This document shows, one piece after another, positions 33,576 through 37,271 of a stretch of 37,271 bases of DNA. Positions within the stretch are counted from its first letter, which is position 1; every line of letters starts with the position of its first letter. A program made the position numbers and the translations under genes. The notes beneath the pieces are model-generated. The model ran no database searches and was not told where the DNA came from. It saw nothing but the letters and a program-made list of their open reading frames with translations. The stretch is from an uncultured Actinomyces sp. (GTDB lineage Bacteria > Actinomycetota > Actinomycetes > Actinomycetales > Actinomycetaceae): assembly GCA_938040725.1 (NCBI GenBank), contig CALHZX010000136.1:1-37271 (forward strand). The letters run 5' to 3'.

Positions 33576-34579
33576 GAGAGGTCCTTCCATTCACGGACGA
33601 GCTCCGCGCCGCGCAGTCGCACGGAAGCGGATCGGGGGTTGTGGTCTTGTTCGGCTTGATCGGCCCTGTTCGCACCCTTGGTCAGCAGGCGCAGGCTGGG
33701 AGACATCTCCTCAGGGATGATCGGCAGTCCGGGAGGAGCGCTGCTGGTCGAGCCGCGACGCAGCACGTCTTTGACTATCCGGTCCTCGAGACTCTGGTAG
33801 GATTCCACGACCAGGCGTCCGCCCACCCGCAAACTTGCGAGGGCCCTCGGCAAAGCGCGTTCCAAGATTGTCAGCTCGTCATTGACAGCCACACGCAGCG
33901 CCTGGAACGTGCGCTTTGCCGGGTTACCGCCGGTGCGTCTCGCGGGGGCCGGGATGGCCTCGCGAATGATGTCGACTAGTTCCCCGGTGCGGGTGATGGG
34001 CGCAGTGTCGCGACGCCGGATGATGAGTCTGGCGATACGCGGCGCGAATTTCTCTTCGCCGTACGTGCGCAGGATTCGGATCAGTTCGCCTTCCGAGGCC
34101 GTGGCAAGCAGGTCAGCTGCGCTCGGCCCGGTGGTCGAATCCATCCTCATGTCGAGGGGCGCATCTTTGGAGTACGCGAATCCGCGCTCAGCCTCGTCCA
34201 GCTGCAGGGAGGACACGCCCAGGTCCATGAGGACGCCATCCACACGCGCCCCCTGCCCAAGTTGGTCTGCGACCGCCTCATCGATGTTGTCATAGGTGGT
34301 GTGAACAGCTCGGAAGCGTGTCCCGAAACGCTCAAGACGCTCAGAGGCGAGACCGATCGCCTGAGGGTCGCGGTCAATACCAATAACCGTCAAGTCCTCG
34401 AAGCGCTCAAGCGCCCCCTCCGTGTGACCACCCATGCCCAGCGTGCCATCCACGAGAACCGCGCCAGGGCGCTGGATCGCGGGGGCAAGCATGTCGAGGC
34501 ACTCGGCGAGGAGCACAGGCACGTGCCGCTTGCTCGCGGGGCGCGACGAATCGTGCACCGCCTGCGATGTTTCCACCAT
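33572..34579 (-). CDS. rsmH: 16S rRNA (cytosine(1402)-N4)-methyltransferase
   Basis: A 335-residue SAM-dependent methyltransferase that modifies C1402 in the ribosomal P site. It begins with the family sequence RHVPVLLAECLDML, then DGTLGMGGHTEGAL (SAM-binding loop), DGVLMDLGVSSLQLDEAERGFAYSKDAPLDMRMD, and RTFQALRVAVNDEL and SYQSLEDRIVK near the end. The ATG at 34579 is preceded by AAAGGAGG with a 6-base spacer, one of the best ribosome sites in the window; the upstream 93-codon extension lies between genes and is not RsmH-like. It follows mraZ by 127 bases. Confidence 0.97.
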   Translation of the reverse strand: MVETSQAVHDSSRPASKRHVPVLLAECLDMLAPAIQRPGAVLVDGTLGMGGHTEGALERFEDLTVIGIDRDPQAIGLASERLERFGTRFRAVHTTYDNIDEAVADQLGQGARVDGVLMDLGVSSLQLDEAERGFAYSKDAPLDMRMDSTTGPSAADLLATASEGELIRILRTYGEEKFAPRIARLIIRRRDTAPITRTGELVDIIREAIPAPARRTGGNPAKRTFQALRVAVNDELTILERALPRALASLRVGGRLVVESYQSLEDRIVKDVLRRGSTSSAPPGLPIIPEEMSPSLRLLTKGANRADQAEQDHNPRSASVRLRGAELVREWKDLS

Positions 34580-34706
34580 GTCGCGCCTCCTTTCGTGTGC
34601 TGACTGTCGTGTGCTGGGTGTCCAATCCGTGCTTCCAGGTCCCCCACCGTGCTCCGCCATCGGGGAAGTGATGTCGGAACAGCGGGCGGAGACCTGAGAG
34701 CACGGG

Positions 34707-35138
34707 TCAGAACATCCCCGGGATGATCTCTTCTGCAGTATTGGAGAAGACCTCTTCCTGGACGGCGAGGTAGTCGCGCCAAGCCGAGGCATCCCAGATT
34801 TCGGCTCGCGACCCCGCGCCGATGACGGCGAGTTCACGACCCAGGCCGGCGTACGCACGCAGGTCCGCAGGAACGCTAATGCGCCCCTGCTTATCCGGGA
34901 TCTCCTTGTAGGCTCCCGAGAGCATCACGCGGATCCAGTCACGCGCCTGCTTGGACGACAGGGGTGCGCGACGCAGTTCCGCGGTCATGTTCTCGAATTC
35001 CGCGGCAGGGAACGCATAGATGCAGTGCTCTTGGCCGCGAGTGAGGACGATTCCGCCCTCCATGTCCTCGCGAAAGCGCGCGGGCAGAAACATGCGGCCC
35101 TTGTCGTCAAGCTTGGGCTCGTACGTACCGAGGAACAT
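34707..35138 (-). CDS. mraZ: MraZ, DNA-binding regulator of the dcw cluster
   Basis: A 143-residue AbrB-fold protein with two MraZ repeats: MFLGTYEPKLDDKGRMFLPARFRE (1-24) and a second copy with KEIPDKQGRISVPADLRAYAG (about 77-97). MraZ binds short direct repeats in its own promoter and usually represses the dcw operon, of which it is the first gene. Both DxxGRxxxP motifs that form the DNA-binding loops are intact. The ATG at 35138 has GGAGGG 7 bases upstream. Candidate target boxes lie 30-54 bases upstream of the start codon. Confidence 0.97.
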   Translation of the reverse strand: MFLGTYEPKLDDKGRMFLPARFREDMEGGIVLTRGQEHCIYAFPAAEFENMTAELRRAPLSSKQARDWIRVMLSGAYKEIPDKQGRISVPADLRAYAGLGRELAVIGAGSRAEIWDASAWRDYLAVQEEVFSNTAEEIIPGMF

Positions 35139-35167
35139 GTCACCGCCCTCCCCTGTTCGGAACTTTC

Positions 35168-35192
35168 CCCCACTTTAACCCACCACACCCCA
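35168..35192 (-). promoter_or_regulatory. Three MraZ-box-like repeats upstream of mraZ
   Basis: On the minus strand TGGGG (35188-35192), TGGGT (35178-35182) and TGGGG (35168-35172) occur at an exact 10-base period. This matches the TGGGN repeats with 5-base spacers bound by MraZ in Escherichia coli. They lie in the mraZ leader or core promoter, positioned for autoregulation. AT-rich promoter-like sequences (TATTTT, TAAATA) lie just upstream. Confidence 0.7.
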
Positions 35193-35266
35193 TATTTACA
35201 CAGGAACTTCCGGCGTGGCGTAAAATACAGAGGCACCAAACGGCTTCGTTTCAATGAAAAATTGAG

Positions 35267-35281
35267 TGGAGAAAAGTGGGG
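35267..35281 (+). promoter_or_regulatory. Second MraZ-box-like pair in opposite orientation
   Basis: TGGAG (35267-35271) and TGGGG (35277-35281) on the plus strand, again 10 bases apart, sharing the flank AAAAG with the main set's TAAAG. They lie about 75 bases upstream of the three main boxes and point the other way. The two sets may be bound together across the promoter between them. Confidence 0.4.
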
Positions 35282-35426
35282 GAAGTCTTGCACACATTCG
35301 ACGTCAAACGATTCAGGCCACCGCCCACACCGCTCACCCACCCCCTCCCCTCTCACACGAATTCATTGGAATATCAACACTAAATGGACATCCGAAACCA
35401 AGATAGAAGCAGCAAGCCACCCCCAG

Positions 35427-35510
35427 TGGAGCAGCGTGGGGAGGAACGTGGAGCATGCCGGGGAGGACAGTGGGGAGGAGCGTGGAGGACTCCGGGGAGG
35501 ACAGTGGGGA
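35427..35510 (+). repeat. 34-bp tandem repeat built of TGGRG-like units
   Basis: Two copies of a 34-bp unit (35436-35469 and 35470-35503; 30 of 34 positions identical by eye) are followed by the start of a third (35504-35510). Each unit holds three G-rich submotifs (TGGGG, TGGAG, CGGGG). With a further TGGAG at 35427, motif starts fall at 35427, 35437, 35449, 35459, 35471, 35483, 35493 and 35505, spaced 10 or 12 bases apart, about one helical turn. It is not coding on either strand as far as I can judge. It sits about 290-370 bases upstream of mraZ, in a 658-base gap (35139-35796) with no gene. Confidence 0.8.
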
Positions 35511-35796
35511 GCTGTCCAAGGATCCCAGAGAATGGTCTGCCCAAGCGCCACCCAGATCAGCGCGGATCACACCGCAACACTCCCCTCACACAGATCACCC
35601 GCACGCAGGAACACGCACACCCAACATCGCACGCACATTTGTGCGACTGCCGAGGTGCGGGTGGGAGGATGTGCGTGATGGTTGCGCAGCATTCTTAGTG
35701 TTTCGTGCTGGTTCTGCGCGTACCCTGAAACGGTAGGGCGCGCCTCCAAGGACGGGGCACGCCGCAGGGCACCTCACCGTGGAGGAGTACAACGCC

Positions 35797-36663
35797 ATGA
35801 CGGTTCCACCATTGTTCGATCACCTCGATAGCGAGGATGAGGATCAGCTGCGGCGCGACGCCGCGTCGCGGGACGCGGTCTTTGAGGCCGGTAGCGGGCC
35901 GGGGGTTGATGACGACAACCCGCCCGCGGGGGCCCATCCCCGGCTTCAAGCGTGGCTGCACGTCGAGCCGTTCTATTGGGTGATGCGCGTGGTCTACGTG
36001 TGCCTCGCCGCAGGAGCCGTCTTCGCCGTCTACATCAACGGGGTCGCCGAAGGATGGTGGCGCGCTTGGGGTGAGAAACCCAGCGTCGCGGCCACAGCCC
36101 CCGTCGTGAATCCCACGCCCGCACCATCAGTGTCGAGCGAGGCCGCGATGTCGGGCGGCTACCAGATCGGCCCCGACGGCGTCCTCGTGCGGCCAGCTCA
36201 GTTTGCGGCAGACACCTACACCAAACCCGAACTCCCTGAAGAAGCCGAGGAAAACACCGAACGAGGAGCAGAAGCAGCCGCAGAACACTACCTCGCACTG
36301 CTGGTCTACGCATGGAACACCGGAGACACCCAACCACTGGCAGACATGTCTGACCCTAATTCAGCCTTCGCTAACACTTATGTCACAAATATCAGCGATC
36401 TATACAAAGGTGGATGGTCCTACGGTACTTCTTCGAAGATCACGGATGTTCTTCGCGTGGAACCAGTTCCACCGAATGGCGCAGACATCCCAGACAATTC
36501 AGTTCTCGTTAAGTTCCATATCGTGTCCATTGACGGAATCAAATGCCACGGGGTTCGAACAAAGGAACAGACACCCGAATATGGCTCAACGCTGTCCCTA
36601 ATTCTCACTTGGAACGAAGGCAAGTGGGTTGAAGTTCAAGGACGGGTGTTCAGGGATGAATAA
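35797..36663 (+). CDS. Single-pass membrane protein with DUF6318-like domain
   Basis: A 288-residue protein. About 60 acidic cytoplasmic residues (LDSEDEDQLRRDAASRD) precede one membrane helix at about 60-84 (PFYWVMRVVYVCLAAGAVFAVYI), then a Pro/Ala/Ser-rich linker and an outer domain of about 150 residues. The segment ELPEEAEENTERGAEAAAEHYLALLVYAWNTGDTQPL matches my recollection of the DUF6318 family, found in actinobacterial surface and lipoproteins; function unknown. The ATG at 35797 has GGAGGAG 9 bases upstream; a GTG six codons earlier lies inside that site. Codons in the second half use clearly more A and T than the housekeeping genes here, hinting at different origin or faster evolution. 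It is divergent from mraZ and overlaps the next gene by 8 bases. Confidence 0.88.
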   Translation: MTVPPLFDHLDSEDEDQLRRDAASRDAVFEAGSGPGVDDDNPPAGAHPRLQAWLHVEPFYWVMRVVYVCLAAGAVFAVYINGVAEGWWRAWGEKPSVAATAPVVNPTPAPSVSSEAAMSGGYQIGPDGVLVRPAQFAADTYTKPELPEEAEENTERGAEAAAEHYLALLVYAWNTGDTQPLADMSDPNSAFANTYVTNISDLYKGGWSYGTSSKITDVLRVEPVPPNGADIPDNSVLVKFHIVSIDGIKCHGVRTKEQTPEYGSTLSLILTWNEGKWVEVQGRVFRDE

Positions 36664-37271
36664 CGAGATCAGGCGCTTCGCTTTGATATCGGCCCTAACG
36701 TTGACAATCATTACGTCTTTTATGACAAGAGTTGCATACGCAGAAATGCCTTGGGATTCAAATTTCGACTCAACAACGGAGAAAGACAATGCCATCCTTA
36801 ATGGTGCAATGGGGGGAAGCGAATCTACCCCAAAAGATAGTTCGTACAACCACTCTGCCACTGACGATATCCCTAGACTGACGAACTCTTCTGACGCAAG
36901 TCCCGCTGCGCAGACATACGGGCAGGCTGCGCGTTGTAAGAACGTGTACGTGAACAAGGCTCCCAACAGCCCCACGGTCTCTGAGGACAACACTGTCGAT
37001 AACTGCCCGCTTCCGGCAGACCCCGAGGGAGGCTCCGATCAAGACCCCGGCCGCATCCCCACCACTCGCGACATCCTCTACCTGGCTGCCGCAGTCGTCC
37101 ACGCTGACGGTGCTGGTTTGCACAAGCGCCCCGCCAGGACTTCGTACACGAACAAGTACGTCCCCACCATCGTGGCAGCTACCAACCCGATCCAAACCCA
37201 TGTAGTGACGATGTTCGGCCGCGAGATCACCGTGACATTCACCGCCACCTCCTACACGTGGAGCTGGGGAG
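36656..37271 (+). CDS. Secreted protein, C-terminus beyond the window (possible PKD-type domain)
   Basis: An open frame of 205 codons runs from the ATG at 36656 to the window edge without a stop. The start overlaps the preceding gene by 8 bases, with an AGGG sequence just upstream. The first about 30 residues are a signal peptide: a short charged start (MNNEIRR), a hydrophobic core (FALISALTLTIITSFM) and an Ala-x-Ala cleavage site (AYA before EMPW). Residues 31-120 are rich in Ser, Asn, Asp and Thr with two cysteines (ARCKN, DNCPLP). The frame then ends in VTFTATSYTWSWG, which resembles the strand before the GDG turn of PKD repeats. Pairing with the DUF6318-like protein suggests a cell-surface unit. 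The 5' third is AT-rich for this genome. Confidence 0.85.
   Translation, partial: MNNEIRRFALISALTLTIITSFMTRVAYAEMPWDSNFDSTTEKDNAILNGAMGGSESTPKDSSYNHSATDDIPRLTNSSDASPAAQTYGQAARCKNVYVNKAPNSPTVSEDNTVDNCPLPADPEGGSDQDPGRIPTTRDILYLAAAVVHADGAGLHKRPARTSYTNKYVPTIVAATNPIQTHVVTMFGREITVTFTATSYTWSWG

Noticed and set aside
34593..34616. Direct repeat TCGTGTGCTG between mraZ and rsmH
   Set aside because: Only two 10-base copies 14 bases apart; too short to stand out, and not at a promoter element I can identify.
35427..35510. CRISPR array
   Set aside because: The repeats are directly tandem with no spacers, and there are no cas genes.
35384..35736. Short open frames on both strands through the 34-bp repeat
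   Set aside because: No ribosome site, no consistent codon bias, and translations that only reflect the G-rich repeat. I treat the region as noncoding.

Overview
The window is a high-GC, gene-dense stretch of an actinobacterial chromosome. The best fit is the Actinomycetaceae (Actinomyces/Schaalia type). Support comes from a complete-looking division and cell-wall (dcw) cluster with actinobacterial gene order (mraZ to wag31), a PriA-type HisA homologue, a fused PutA, an N-terminal Wag31/DivIVA sequence of the Actinomyces/Bifidobacterium kind, and a DUF6318-like protein. The genus is inferred from gene content and was not tested by a search. Nearly everything is on the minus strand. The exceptions are a small S4-domain gene at 13.5 kb and a two-gene cell-surface pair at the right end.

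Left part (1-9.6 kb): a bifunctional proline catabolic enzyme (putA), a TetR-family regulator, and a proline-rich membrane protein of unknown function. Next to the latter is a tandem paralogue wrecked by a frameshift, an in-frame stop and probably a damaged start. A small hypothetical gene, thiL and a SpoU-type RNA methyltransferase follow.

Translation block (9.6-11 kb): infC-rpmI-rplT, with the methyltransferase gene directly downstream. infC appears to start at AUC behind a good Shine-Dalgarno site, and its leader carries a terminator-like hairpin. Upstream lie an SseB-family gene, priA/hisA and an unrecognised gene overlapping priA by 4 bases. priA stands alone, without other his genes, and lacks a tryptophan that matters in the characterised bifunctional enzyme.

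Middle (13.4-19.6 kb): an S4-domain gene converging on dnaE (replicative polymerase, probably leaderless mRNA), then rluD-like and lspA genes overlapping by 4 bases, then wag31 with its own promoter and terminator.

The dcw cluster (19.6-35.1 kb) reads from right to left: mraZ, rsmH, ftsL, ftsI, murF, mraY, murD, ftsW, murG, murC, ftsQ, ftsZ, pgeF, sepF, yggT, wag31. Many junctions are 1-14 base overlaps, which implies translational coupling. ftsZ and wag31 have recognisable separate promoters. Two usual members are absent: murE between ftsI and murF, and yggS between pgeF and sepF. A perfect 19-bp inverted repeat lies at the start of pgeF.

Right end (35.1-37.3 kb): a 658-base intergenic region upstream of mraZ holds three MraZ-box-like repeats at an exact 10-base period. 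It also holds a second pair in the opposite orientation and a striking 34-bp tandem repeat made of TGGRG-like units at roughly helical spacing. Reading away from it are a single-pass DUF6318-like protein and a secreted protein cut off by the window edge. I found no rRNA, tRNA, CRISPR array, insertion sequence or prophage. Nothing here is clearly a new system; the most unusual items are the repeat array upstream of mraZ and the altered PriA.
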